Of a stretch of DNA of 64,000 nucleotides, positions 36,737 through 45,570 are shown piece by piece; within the stretch, counting starts at the first letter, position 1, and each line of letters begins with the position of its first letter. The translations under genes and the position numbers were made by a program. The notes under the pieces were generated by a model. That model made no database searches, was not told the origin of the DNA, and saw only the letters and a program-made list of their open reading frames with translations. The stretch comes from JAKEGK01 sp050116575 (GTDB lineage: Bacteria > Pseudomonadota > Gammaproteobacteria > SZUA-152): positions 6,807 to 70,806 of the forward strand of contig JASFOJ010000003.1 of the NCBI GenBank assembly GCA_050116575.1, read 5' to 3'.

Positions 36737-37933
36737 TTATAGTGTCTGACAAAATTCCACGATGCGGCCAGCCGCGTCGATACACTCATCCAGCGGCGCA
36801 ACCAACGCAACGCGCACGTGATTGCTGCCGGGATTAACACCGTGGGCGTCGCGGGATAAATAACTACCGGGTAAAACGGTGACGTTCTGCTGCTTGTAGA
36901 GTTCGCGGGCAAACGTTTCGTCATCCACCGGTGTTTCCGGCCATAGGTAAAACGCCGCTTCCGGTTGGGAAACATTTAACGTGCCGGCCAACACCTTCAA
37001 CACCTGGTCGAATTTTTCCCTATACAAATCACGATTGGTTTTAACGTGATCTTCATCGCGCCACAACCCAATACTGCCATACTGAGTAAATTCGGGCATG
37101 GCGCAGCCGTGATAGGTACGGTATAGCAAAAACTGTTTAAGGATATTTTCATCTCCGGCTACAAAACCGGAACGTAAACCGGGCACATTGGAGCGTTTGG
37201 ATAAACTGTGGAATACCACGCACCGGTGGTAATCGTCGCGGCCCATGGCTGCGGCGGCCTGTAACAAACCTGGTGGCGGCGATTGCTCGTCAAAATAGAT
37301 TTCGGAGTAACATTCGTCGCTGGCGATCACAAAGTTGTGTTTGTCTGCTAAACCAATTAAATTCTGCAGCGTATCGATATCCATCACCGCGCCGGTGGGA
37401 TTGCCGGGTGAGCACAGATACACCAGCTGGCAGCGTTGCCATACCGAATCCGGCACGCTGTCAAAGTACGGCAAATATCGGTTATCGGCTGTGGTATTCA
37501 GGTAATAAGGCTCTGCGCCTGCCAGTAAAGCTGCCCCTTCGTAAATCTGATAGAACGGGTTGGGCATCATGACCACGGCGTTTTGCGCACGGTCCACCAC
37601 AGCCTGGGCAAAAGCAAACAACGCTTCGCGGGTACCGTTTACCGGTAATATCTGGGTGCCGGAATTTATCGTCGCGTGATTGAGCTGAAATCGTTTTGCC
37701 AGCCAGTGGACCATGGTTTCGCGTAGCTTGTCGATGCCCCGGGACAGGGGATAACTATCCACCCGGTGTAAATGCTGGTGCATTTCCTGGAGTGCAAAAG
37801 CCGGGGGCGCATGCCTGGGTTCGCCGATGGACAAGGCTATGTGGGACTTGTCGGCCGGCGGCGTTATTCCGTGCTTCAGTTGCTGCAGCTTTTCAAACGG
37901 ATAGCGATGCAGTTTTTGTAAATCCGGGTTCAT
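36737..37933 (-). CDS. dapC: Succinyl-diaminopimelate aminotransferase DapC
   Basis: 398 residues from ATG 37933; a TTG 17 codons earlier is possible but gives an atypical N-terminus. Class I PLP aminotransferase with SDECYSEIYFDE (PLP-binding Asp/Tyr), SLSKRSNVPGLRSG (PLP Lys) and the C-terminal Arg in NHVRVALV. It acts between DapD and DapE. The 150-base gap to dapD may hold a separate promoter. Confidence 0.92.
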   Translation of the reverse strand: MNPDLQKLHRYPFEKLQQLKHGITPPADKSHIALSIGEPRHAPPAFALQEMHQHLHRVDSYPLSRGIDKLRETMVHWLAKRFQLNHATINSGTQILPVNGTREALFAFAQAVVDRAQNAVVMMPNPFYQIYEGAALLAGAEPYYLNTTADNRYLPYFDSVPDSVWQRCQLVYLCSPGNPTGAVMDIDTLQNLIGLADKHNFVIASDECYSEIYFDEQSPPPGLLQAAAAMGRDDYHRCVVFHSLSKRSNVPGLRSGFVAGDENILKQFLLYRTYHGCAMPEFTQYGSIGLWRDEDHVKTNRDLYREKFDQVLKVLAGTLNVSQPEAAFYLWPETPVDDETFARELYKQQNVTVLPGSYLSRDAHGVNPGSNHVRVALVAPLDECIDAAGRIVEFCQTL

Positions 37934-38099
37934 GTGTTGGCCGTGAATGCTGTTTACTACGTGGTTTTTGTCTATATTACTCAATAGGTTAACAAGTTGC
38001 CCGGCGGCGCTGAAACGCTAGCCTGTCGTAACGTTATGATTTCAGCGAAAAATGATCAAAATACCATCAATGACCGGCGGAAAATAGCGGATAAGTATA

Positions 38100-39026
38100 G
38101 TGCATAGCGACAGCGCCTCCAAACATTCTGCGGTTGTATTACCCATAATCAGCCTGCTAATCACTGCCACATTATGGGGAATATCCTGGTACCCGCTGCG
38201 TACTGCGCAGAATTTTGGTATGCCCGGCCTATGGACCACGCTGCTGGTCTATAGCTCATCGCTATTGCTCGGTGGACTGGTGTTCTGGCGTAGATTGTCC
38301 GAATTCAGTCAGGCCCCTGGTTTACTGGCTGTCATTGCTCTGAGTAATGGCTGGTTAAACGTGGCGTTTTTTCTCGCTGTGATTGATGGCCACGTGGTCA
38401 GGGTCATTTTGCTGTTTTATCTGTCACCGCTGTGGACCACGTTGTTGGGTTGGCTGGTGTTGAGAGAGTACATTACGCTCTGGTCAGTGGCGACACTGGT
38501 GGTTGCTATGACTGGCGCTATGATCATGTTATGGGATACCTCGTTGGGGTTTCCCTGGCCGCAGCACTATACCGACTGGCTGGGTATCAGCGCGGGTATC
38601 AGCTTTTCCATCTCCAATGTTACCGTTAGAAAACTGCAATATATATCAGTGCGTACCAAAACGGTATCGGCGTGGTTGGGGGGCTCCCTGGTGGCCGCGG
38701 CTTGGATAGTGATAGGAGATGTGGCTGTGCCACAGGCGGGCATAGAAGTATGGGGCTGGACACTGGTGATTGGCACGGCAATGATTATTGTCATGACGAT
38801 TACCGTTCAGTATGGTGTCACCCATATGCCGGTCTACCGTTCAGCGGTTATATTATTATTTGAGTTGATTGCCGCGGCGGTCAGTGCGCAATGGTTGAGT
38901 GATGAGGTGATTGCCGTTAAGGAGTGGATCGGCGGTGGCTTGATTATGCTGGCCGGGTATTTGTCAGCGCGCGCGATGATGAAACAACCACAATCCGGCG
39001 AAACGATTCCCACCATAGGGCAGTAA
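38100..39026 (+). CDS. DMT-family (EamA) transporter
   Basis: 308 residues with ten predicted membrane helices in two EamA repeats, e.g. ISLLITATLWGISWYPL at the start of the first repeat. An inner-membrane exporter of amino acids or other metabolites; the substrate is unknown. The start is GTG at 38100 with a weak ribosome-binding site. Divergent from dapC; followed after two bases by the VOC gene. Confidence 0.85.
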   Translation: MHSDSASKHSAVVLPIISLLITATLWGISWYPLRTAQNFGMPGLWTTLLVYSSSLLLGGLVFWRRLSEFSQAPGLLAVIALSNGWLNVAFFLAVIDGHVVRVILLFYLSPLWTTLLGWLVLREYITLWSVATLVVAMTGAMIMLWDTSLGFPWPQHYTDWLGISAGISFSISNVTVRKLQYISVRTKTVSAWLGGSLVAAAWIVIGDVAVPQAGIEVWGWTLVIGTAMIIVMTITVQYGVTHMPVYRSAVILLFELIAAAVSAQWLSDEVIAVKEWIGGGLIMLAGYLSARAMMKQPQSGETIPTIGQ

Positions 39027-39028
39027 CA

Positions 39029-39403
39029 ATGACGCTACAAATCAACGGTATTTTACATGGCAGTATAATAGTCAGCGACACGGGCAAAGCGTTGGCGTTT
39101 TATTGTGACGTACTGGGGTTGAGTGTCGATGATTCCCGGCCTGATCTTGGTTTTCCCGGTGCATGGTTAAAAGTGGGGGCTCAACAAATTCATCTGCTGG
39201 AGTTGCCCAATCCCGACCCGGTAACCGACAGGCCGGAACATGGCGGGCGCGATCGACATCTTGCGCTGGCAACCAATGATATTGACGCTTTGCAGCAACG
39301 GCTGGAGCACGCCGGGCTGGGCTATACCCGCAGCAAATCCGGCCGGAAAGCACTGTTTACCCGGGATCCCGACGGCAACGCGCTGGAGTTTATCGAAGTA
39401 TAA
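39029..39403 (+). CDS. VOC-family protein
   Basis: 124 residues. VOC fold with HGSIIVSDTGKALAFYCDVLG at the first module, RHLALATNDID in the second and NALEFIEV at the end, which give His and Glu metal ligands. Activity unknown. ATG 39029 preferred; a long upstream in-frame extension overlaps the transporter gene and is not protein-like. Co-directional with the EamA gene. Confidence 0.87.
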   Translation: MTLQINGILHGSIIVSDTGKALAFYCDVLGLSVDDSRPDLGFPGAWLKVGAQQIHLLELPNPDPVTDRPEHGGRDRHLALATNDIDALQQRLEHAGLGYTRSKSGRKALFTRDPDGNALEFIEV

Positions 39404-39452
39404 GTGAAATTCACTGGCACCGTTGAAAGTGCTACGTCATGTAAAAGAAAAT

Positions 39453-39540
39453 TCAACGCAAAGGCGCCAGGACGCAGAGTAATTTAATTAAAACTTGTCA
39501 GCTAGTAGCTACTAAGGATCATTCTTAGTCTTTGCGTTGA
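39453..39540. repeat. MITE-like inverted-repeat element, copy B
   Basis: Left end 39453-39479 matches the right end of the element at 14214-14240 (reverse complement) at 25 of 27 positions; the right end 39530-39540 (CTTTGCGTTGA) is an exact inverted copy of the left end's first 11 bases. The element is 88 bases long and lies between the VOC and oxyR stop codons. Confidence 0.65.
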
Positions 39541-39599
39541 AATAAACTATTGAATCTGTCTCCGCCGTTCTCCCGATAACCCGAACGTTAACCGAAGCA

Positions 39600-40577
39600 C
39601 TATTGCAACGACGCGCTGGCTATTGCCGGTGCAGCCGTTACTCTTGTCTGTGGCGTGCGTTGGTGAATCTTGGCGCCGGCCAGCGAACAGTCACGAATGC
39701 ATTGGGCGAGGGTTTCTATAGCCTGGGTTCGGGTAAAGTTTTTACGCCACGCGATGGCGACTTGCCGGGTGGGATCAATCCCGCGGAAATGTTTAATGGC
39801 GATCAGGCGTTGGGCATAGCGGTCCGCGCAGGCAGCCATTCGCGGTACGATAGTCACGCCGACGCCGCCGGCAACCATAAAGCGAATAGTCTCCAGTGAA
39901 CTACCTTCAAAGTTATGCACACCGTCAGCGGCGGGTGCTTTAAAACACTCCGGGCAAAGTTCCATCACCTGGTCGCGAAAGCAATGCTGCGGACCCAGTA
40001 ACAGGATGGTTTCATTGACCAGTTGTTGCATGGCAACGGCTTCTTCCATGGCGAGCGGGTGTGAAGAAGGCACCAGGATGACAAAGGGTTCTTCATAAAG
40101 GACTTCGGTTTCAATGCCAGGTTCGTCGTAGGGCAGGGAGATGATGGCGACATCAATATCGCCGTTTTTCAGTTCCTTTGTCAGTTCGTGGGTGTAGTTT
40201 TCCTGCACCAGTAGCGGAAGTTGAGGCACGTTTTGTTGCACCACCGGCAATAAGTCCGGGAACAGATACGGGCCAATGGTATGAATGGCGCCGAGCCGCA
40301 GCGGTTCGGATAATGGATTATGTTCAAGTTGGGCGATTTCCTTGATGGTCTTTACTTCCTTTAGGGCGCGTTCGGCCTGGTCAATAATTTTCTGCCCAAT
40401 AGGGGTGATAACCAGATCCTGGTGTTTTCGTTCAAACAACACGACACCCAGTTCTTCTTCCAGTTTTTTGATTCCAAGGCTTAAGGTTGGCTGGCTTACA
40501 AAACAGGATTTTGCGGCTTTGCAAAATTGTTTTTCTTTTGCAACGGCAACGATATAGCGAAGTTCGGTGAGTGTCAT
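39600..40577 (-). CDS. oxyR: Peroxide-sensing regulator OxyR
   Basis: 325 residues from ATG 40577 (GGAG upstream). LysR-type helix-turn-helix in residues 5-60, then the effector domain. The redox Cys pair is at 199 and 208 within GPQHCFRDQVMELC, the same numbers as in E. coli OxyR; a third Cys (211) follows. Peroxide forms a disulfide that turns on the regulon. The likely target genes prx-grx lie 9 kb away and carry an OxyR box (49488-49524). Confidence 0.96.
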   Translation of the reverse strand: MTLTELRYIVAVAKEKQFCKAAKSCFVSQPTLSLGIKKLEEELGVVLFERKHQDLVITPIGQKIIDQAERALKEVKTIKEIAQLEHNPLSEPLRLGAIHTIGPYLFPDLLPVVQQNVPQLPLLVQENYTHELTKELKNGDIDVAIISLPYDEPGIETEVLYEEPFVILVPSSHPLAMEEAVAMQQLVNETILLLGPQHCFRDQVMELCPECFKAPAADGVHNFEGSSLETIRFMVAGGVGVTIVPRMAACADRYAQRLIAIKHFRGIDPTRQVAIAWRKNFTRTQAIETLAQCIRDCSLAGAKIHQRTPQTRVTAAPAIASASLQ

Positions 40578-41044
40578 TGAATGGCTCCTCTCCCGTGTAT
40601 TTATACACAATGTTATGCCAGATTCCGTTCTGACTTTCTGTGTGTCTGCGCGGTGTGTATCTACGTTTTATCAAAGTAACGGCTTTGATGATTTGTCAGT
40701 AATCTGCCGCTAACGAAATCTAAAGGACAGCCGTTAATGCAATGCTATTAGTCAGTTTAACCATAAGGAAATTGGAGTCAATAAATATCGCCTGCAATTA
40801 TCCTTCTCGCATTATCATTGAAAAGACAAATAACGTTCATTGAAAAAATTAATGATTAAACCGTCAATTGACCGGCTCAATCCCGGGCTTTGCAAAAATC
40901 AATTTTATAAATGATCCGCCGCGTCTAATACTTAACGTTAGCGTCTAGTGGGTAAAACGATTTGATAACAGTCAAAAACTGCTCAGTTGCCGCCGTTTGG
41001 CGGGCAATTGGACATATTTATGTCAAATGACGGGGAGTGTTTCA
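40578..41044. other. Divergent intergenic region oxyR / metallophosphoesterase
   Basis: 467 bases without a credible gene. It should contain both divergent promoters. AT-rich stretches around 40790-40860 and a short palindrome GTCAATTGAC (40863-40872) are present. No complete OxyR box was found here by eye. Confidence 0.5.
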
Positions 41045-42061
41045 ATGAACAAGATTTCCAGACGGCAATTTTTGGGTTATGCAACCAAGGCAGGTGCGGC
41101 AACCCTGTTTACCGGGATATTTGCACCTTCTGCAACCAGCTTTTTAGGAATGGGTGGCGTGGCGGAGGCTGCGGGCAAGAAGATCAAGCCGTTTAACTTC
41201 GCCGTGCTTTCGGATGCGCATCTCTATGATATCAAGGACCACCGGTTTGACGGCATATTGCAAAAAGCCGTTGATGATGTGAACAGGATCAAGCCACAAC
41301 CCGATTTTGTTTTGTACGGTGGCGACCTGGGGCAATCGGGCAAGAAAGAAGAGCTGGTAAAAGGTAAGAAAATCCTGGATAAATTAAAAATGAAATACCG
41401 GATTATTCCCGGGGAACACGATTATTACCTGGATATGGGTAAGGCCTGGCGGGGCTTGTTCGGTGACGAGCATTGGTCCTTTGACCACAAGGGCGTTCAT
41501 TTCATTGGTATGAACTCCATATTGATCGACGATTTCTGGAGTGCCCGGAAACTGACGCCTAAAGAGCGTATGGGGTTGGTGGAAGAACTCGAATGTCATC
41601 GCTGTGGTCCATGGGGTGTTGGTGAAAAGCAACTGGAGTGGTTGGCACGGGATGTTAAAAACCTGTCACCCGATACGCCGGTGGTGATTATGACCCATTC
41701 ACCCCTATGGGACTATTATCCACGGTGGAACTTCCAGACAAAAGATGCCCCGCAAATCCGCGACATTCTGCGCAAATTCGACAAGGTTGTTGCTATTCAC
41801 GGTCATGTGCACCAGGTGGTTTACAATGAGATTGGGAATATAAAATCATCAGGGCTGTTGTCGACTTCCTGGCCATGGCCTTATCCGCCGGTAGACCTTC
41901 AGTATCCGCAAATCAAACAACGCCGTGCTGACCCGGGTGATTTTGTTGACGGGCTTGGTACTCACAATGTTGCGTTAAAAGAAAATTTTGCCGGCATGAT
42001 GCAGTGGCGGGAATTCTCCGATGTATTACCGGAAAACATCAAAAATGGTTTGAAAGTTTAA
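41045..42061 (+). CDS. Tat-exported metallophosphoesterase
   Basis: 338 residues. The N-terminus carries a twin-arginine signal (SRRQFLGY) and a hydrophobic stretch up to about residue 40. The calcineurin-like core has LSDAHLYD, YGGDLGQ, PGEHDYY, MTHSPLWD and GHVHQ, the metal-binding series of this superfamily. It hydrolyses an unknown phosphoester in the periplasm. Strong GGGGAG before ATG 41045. The next gene, 16 bases on, is a cytochrome c. Confidence 0.9.
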   Translation: MNKISRRQFLGYATKAGAATLFTGIFAPSATSFLGMGGVAEAAGKKIKPFNFAVLSDAHLYDIKDHRFDGILQKAVDDVNRIKPQPDFVLYGGDLGQSGKKEELVKGKKILDKLKMKYRIIPGEHDYYLDMGKAWRGLFGDEHWSFDHKGVHFIGMNSILIDDFWSARKLTPKERMGLVEELECHRCGPWGVGEKQLEWLARDVKNLSPDTPVVIMTHSPLWDYYPRWNFQTKDAPQIRDILRKFDKVVAIHGHVHQVVYNEIGNIKSSGLLSTSWPWPYPPVDLQYPQIKQRRADPGDFVDGLGTHNVALKENFAGMMQWREFSDVLPENIKNGLKV

Positions 42062-42077
42062 AGGCGGGAGAATCGAG

Positions 42078-42557
42078 ATGAATATTACATTGAGACAAGC
42101 AATATTAGCCGGTGTGGCAACCTTTGCTGTTGTATTTACTGTTATAGCCGTTACTGCCGTACAGGCGCGGCCGGTCAGAACCGAAGTCCAGGCAGCCCAG
42201 GAAAGGGCATGGCTGTTGGACGCCGTGGCAAAAGGCGATGCGCTCTGGCATGACGCCAGTCTGGGTACCAACGGCCTGGCTTGCGGCAATTGTCATCCCG
42301 ATGGCTCGGCGAGTAATCCGCACACCTTTCCCAAGTGGCAGCAAAACCTCGGTAAGGTTGGCACTTTAAGGGAGATGATTAACTGGTGCATCACAGTACC
42401 CCTGCAGGGCAAGCCATTGGCGCTGGACAGTGAGGAAATGATCAGCATGGAAGCCTATGCCACATACACCCACCGCGGCGTGAAACTTGAGCCAGCCAAA
42501 TATGAACAACATGGCGCGGTGCCGGTGGAAAATGGCCCCGGATATCCCAGTCAATAA
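42078..42557 (+). CDS. Exported monoheme cytochrome c
   Basis: 159 residues with a signal peptide (1-30, ending VQARP). Heme-binding CGNCH at 69-73; Met in the EEMISMEAY segment is the probable axial ligand. An electron carrier in the periplasm. Co-transcribed with the metallophosphoesterase gene and followed by a strong hairpin terminator. Confidence 0.88.
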   Translation: MNITLRQAILAGVATFAVVFTVIAVTAVQARPVRTEVQAAQERAWLLDAVAKGDALWHDASLGTNGLACGNCHPDGSASNPHTFPKWQQNLGKVGTLREMINWCITVPLQGKPLALDSEEMISMEAYATYTHRGVKLEPAKYEQHGAVPVENGPGYPSQ

Positions 42558-42582
42558 TTATTCCTCCCAGTGCCAGAGGACC

Positions 42583-42618
42583 GGCGCCCTCGTGCAACCA
42601 GTGTGAGGGCGCCCTTTT
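42583..42618 (+). terminator. Terminator after cytochrome c gene
   Basis: GGCGCCCTC (42583-42591) and GAGGGCGCC (42605-42613) form a perfect 9-bp stem, 13-base loop, followed by CTTTT. It lies 26 bases after the cytochrome stop. Confidence 0.75.
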
Positions 42619-42732
42619 CCGATGGGGTTTGGATGGGACTTGATGAAAATTCATGGTGATTGTTTGGATATCATGGCATTCATGTCAGTGAAGCCGTAGT
42701 CCGTATTGCGGCGCTGCTACTCAAATTCATAA

Positions 42733-42816
42733 AAGGAAGGTTTTGCCGGCATGATGCAGTGGCGCGAATTTTCCAACTTGCTGCCGGAAAATATCAAGCA
42801 GGGACTCAAGGTGTGA
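42733..42816 (+). pseudogene. 3' remnant of a second metallophosphoesterase gene
   Basis: This frame reads KEGFAGMMQWREF, then SNLLPENIKQGLKV and stop. The corresponding end of the intact gene at 41045-42061 reads KENFAGMMQWREF, then SDVLPENIKNGLKV and stop. Twenty-three of 27 residues agree. An in-frame TAA stands directly upstream, so it is a fragment. The DNA differs more than the protein, which suggests divergence under selection before decay. Its stop overlaps the next ATG (TGATG). Confidence 0.85.
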
Positions 42817-43346
42817 TGAAGATCAACAGGATATTGCTTTATATTTTTTGTGTAGCGTTGTTCACCATAACTACAACAACTGCGTTTGCCCAGCAGTGCG
42901 ATAATTCAAAACCAGTGGCACGGGACTCAAGCCGGTTCGACGTAAATGATAATGGCACGGTAACGGATATTGAGTCGGGTTTGACCTGGCAGCGTTGCGC
43001 GGTTGGTCAACACTGGCAGGGCGGCACTTGTGTTGGCAAAGCCAGGCCACTGACCTGGAACCAGGCACGAGTGTTGATAAAGTCAAAGCAACAAAGCCGG
43101 AACGGTCAATACACCTGGCGTATCCCTAAATTGACGGAAATTGCGGGTATTGCGGATATCCGCTGCAGATCGCCCCGCATTGATTTGTCGATTTTCCCCG
43201 GTACGCTGGCGACCCCCTATTGGACTGCCAACAATACACCGGGCGGCCGGGACCAAGCCTATACGCTGAGTTTTGGGCCGGAAGGTGTCGCAAGCTCCCC
43301 TAAGATGGAAAAACATTATGTCAGGTTAGTGCAGGGGCGTGACTGA
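42816..43346 (+). CDS. Exported Lcl/DUF1566-domain protein
   Basis: 176 residues with a signal peptide (MKINRILLYIF... to AFAQQ, residue 26). The domain has FDVNDNGTVTDIESGLTWQRCAVGQ and RIPKLTEI, then YWTANN, the DUF1566 (Lcl C-terminal) pattern. Four Cys could form disulfides. Extracytoplasmic, possibly adhesive or lectin-like; function unknown. The ATG overlaps the stop of the upstream remnant. Confidence 0.8.
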   Translation: MKINRILLYIFCVALFTITTTTAFAQQCDNSKPVARDSSRFDVNDNGTVTDIESGLTWQRCAVGQHWQGGTCVGKARPLTWNQARVLIKSKQQSRNGQYTWRIPKLTEIAGIADIRCRSPRIDLSIFPGTLATPYWTANNTPGGRDQAYTLSFGPEGVASSPKMEKHYVRLVQGRD

Positions 43347-43387
43347 TTAAAATGTATTGCGTGTTTGCCGAGCGAGACTGTCGAGAT

Positions 43388-43425
43388 ATAAAAAGGGCAT
43401 GCTGGAAAATCACCAGCATGCCCTT
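43388..43425 (-). terminator. Strong terminator of haloperoxidase gene
   Basis: A perfect 13-bp stem (43393-43405 with 43413-43425, AAGGGCATGCTGG and its complement) with a 7-base loop. Read on the minus strand it is followed by TTTTTATA, a good T-run, 31 bases after the haloperoxidase stop. It may also stop transcription from the Lcl-type gene on the plus strand. Confidence 0.85.
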
Positions 43426-43456
43426 AAAACATTATTGTGAATGTTACTCTGGTTTG

Positions 43457-45217
43457 TTATTTTCTGATTGTCACGTGCGTTCCATCGAAACGGTTAAACG
43501 TGAATACGACGTCGTTATCGGCAAATTCATTGTAGGTCTTGGCCAGTTCTGTTAACAGTGAAATCGCGTACTCTTCGCCCAGCACCATTCCCAGGTCGCC
43601 ATCGGTTCGGTAATGCACGCCGGCAACATCGCGGCCCAGGGAGATGTTGCTGCCTAATTTGTTAAGCTCACCCTCGATAGTCAGCGCCGGTCCGTTATAA
43701 GGGACAAGTTCGGTGCCATCATCGTTGGGCATTACCGGGTTAGGGATAACAAAATCGCCATTGAAGAATGCCTTTAACATGGTTACCGCAGCGCCGGCCA
43801 TCACCGCGTGTCCGGCAGGGTAAGTCGGGTGCAGCGGGCTGCCGGTGGCGCCGGCAACGGGTAGCAAATAAGAACCCGGGCCACCTTTGGTTGCAGCGTT
43901 CATGTCAAAAACGATATCGAGCGCTGGTGAGTTGAGTACATCCGGATGGATGGGATATTCAATATCGACCTTGGTTAAATGGTTATGAACGCGACCAAAA
44001 AAGACTTCCGGCCGCGCGCGGCGATGCACCAGCCACTTTTGGAACCAGGCAACGTTTTGTGAACCCATGGCAACGCGGCCAATGAAATCCAGCGCATGGT
44101 TGTTGCCAAACAGGGGGCTGCGGGATTCCGCTGATGCATCTTTGTAAGGGTCATTGGGATCGTAAGCCCCCGCCCCATAACCGCGAATAATACGTGTGGC
44201 GCCCAGATAAGCCTGATAGACAAAGTCCTTTAACACAAATTCCGCCATCGCGCGGCCGCTATACAGGTAACGTCCATCTGCTTCATACTCTTTTGCGGCA
44301 GCCTCACCGCTGAGTTTGCCGCCACGTTGGATCAGCAACCAATCTTCGTATTTTGTCAGATAGTTGTTTTTAACGTTGGCCGTTGGCACTTTATACTTTT
44401 GTTCCACCGTCGTGGCACCGTACGGTATGGGTTGTAACAGGAACTGAGAAATGTAGGGGCCAACCGTCTCTCCAACACCAATGCCACGGAACAGGGTTTG
44501 TGGTGTGACACGATTGCCGTTCTTGGTAGGGCCGCGGTAATCTTTCATTTGCGTCAGGTCTTTCGCTGCGGCCTTAATGAGCGGGTCCGTATCATAGCGA
44601 CTAAACGGTACATCACGAGTGATGGCCTGCCATAATACTTCGATGGCATCCGATGCCTGCCAGGCACTGTCAAAGGCCGGTGCCGCAGGCATGGCGTATG
44701 AATGCGAATCCTTGCCTTCCATGAAATAGGTGTAGGCAGCTTGCGGATTACGCAATCCCAGTACCGCTTCATCGGCCAGTTGGATAGCATCGAAGTCACC
44801 TGGGTCACCCGATTTCAACGCGTTGATCAGGCTTTGGTAGGCATCGGGATCGACTATACCATTCTCATCATGGGGCAGGCCCTTGGTGTAGCTGTTGATA
44901 TGGTCTGGATATATTGTTTCATCGTTGTTGTGCGGGTGCGCCAGCAACGGTTCATTGTAATTGTGTTCCGCGGCCTGCAATCGCAGATTGAAAGCTTCCA
45001 ATGCGCGTTGTTCCGGAGTCAAAGGGCCAATGACTTCTGCAGAGACAGTCATGGGCAAACCGGTGAGTAGTATTAAGGCGGGTAATATGGAACAGAAACG
45101 TCCGTTATGGTGGTGCCGGCCGGAAAAAGCCAGCCAGCTTTTCGTTGCAAGGAAAAGTTTTTTGATTGTTAACTTATATCTATCGAATTTTAATGTGCCT
45201 GTCGTTTTGTAAAACAT
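43457..45217 (-). CDS. Vanadium-dependent haloperoxidase (bromoperoxidase type)
   Basis: 586 residues from ATG 45217 (GGGAG upstream). A hydrophobic signal/anchor segment lies around 40-62. Vanadate-site residues: Lys394 and Arg402 in KWLVHRRARPE, His470 in PTYPAGH, Arg529 and His535 in GRDVAGVHYR. A further His463, seven residues before His470, fits algal bromoperoxidases rather than chloroperoxidases. The usual SGH serine is Ala468. It should oxidise halide with peroxide outside the cytoplasm; a PAP2-type phosphatase role is less likely. Confidence 0.85.
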   Translation of the reverse strand: MFYKTTGTLKFDRYKLTIKKLFLATKSWLAFSGRHHHNGRFCSILPALILLTGLPMTVSAEVIGPLTPEQRALEAFNLRLQAAEHNYNEPLLAHPHNNDETIYPDHINSYTKGLPHDENGIVDPDAYQSLINALKSGDPGDFDAIQLADEAVLGLRNPQAAYTYFMEGKDSHSYAMPAAPAFDSAWQASDAIEVLWQAITRDVPFSRYDTDPLIKAAAKDLTQMKDYRGPTKNGNRVTPQTLFRGIGVGETVGPYISQFLLQPIPYGATTVEQKYKVPTANVKNNYLTKYEDWLLIQRGGKLSGEAAAKEYEADGRYLYSGRAMAEFVLKDFVYQAYLGATRIIRGYGAGAYDPNDPYKDASAESRSPLFGNNHALDFIGRVAMGSQNVAWFQKWLVHRRARPEVFFGRVHNHLTKVDIEYPIHPDVLNSPALDIVFDMNAATKGGPGSYLLPVAGATGSPLHPTYPAGHAVMAGAAVTMLKAFFNGDFVIPNPVMPNDDGTELVPYNGPALTIEGELNKLGSNISLGRDVAGVHYRTDGDLGMVLGEEYAISLLTELAKTYNEFADNDVVFTFNRFDGTHVTIRK

Positions 45218-45570
45218 ACTTTCTGCTCCCTGAAAATAATTGTTGGTGTTAATACAAAAGCAGGACGGCGAGCGGAAATTGATCGTTATTAAACTCTGAC
45301 AATAGCTCCCTGCCAAAGATGGAAAGTAGCTTATTGCGGTAGCTAGCACAAGTAAACAACTATGGACTTATGTGGCTAAGTGTGGCTATTTTCAGTTCAA
45401 TTGAGTGGCGTATAAACACGCTGGATCAAATAGTAGGCATGTCTTAAAGAATTGTTTAAATTGTAACGTCAATGACAATTTGATACCGATTAAATTCGTT
45501 GGAGTGATAAGCGGTGAGTCTTAGGTCAGGTGTAATGCACTTGATGTAGCAGCTACTGATTGTGCTTACC
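45218..45570. other. Intergenic region upstream of haloperoxidase gene
   Basis: 353 bases, AT-rich, no credible ORF. It should contain the promoter of the haloperoxidase gene on the minus strand. A search by eye found no complete OxyR box. Confidence 0.5.

Noticed and set aside
40611..40760. OxyR autoregulatory box upstream of oxyR
   Set aside because: Only scattered CTAT/ATTAG words were seen; no four-element array at 7-base spacing.
42660..42815. Longer N-terminus for the DUF1566 protein
   Set aside because: The extension has no signal peptide of its own, and it reads a different frame through the metallophosphoesterase remnant; the ATG at 42816 begins a clean signal peptide.
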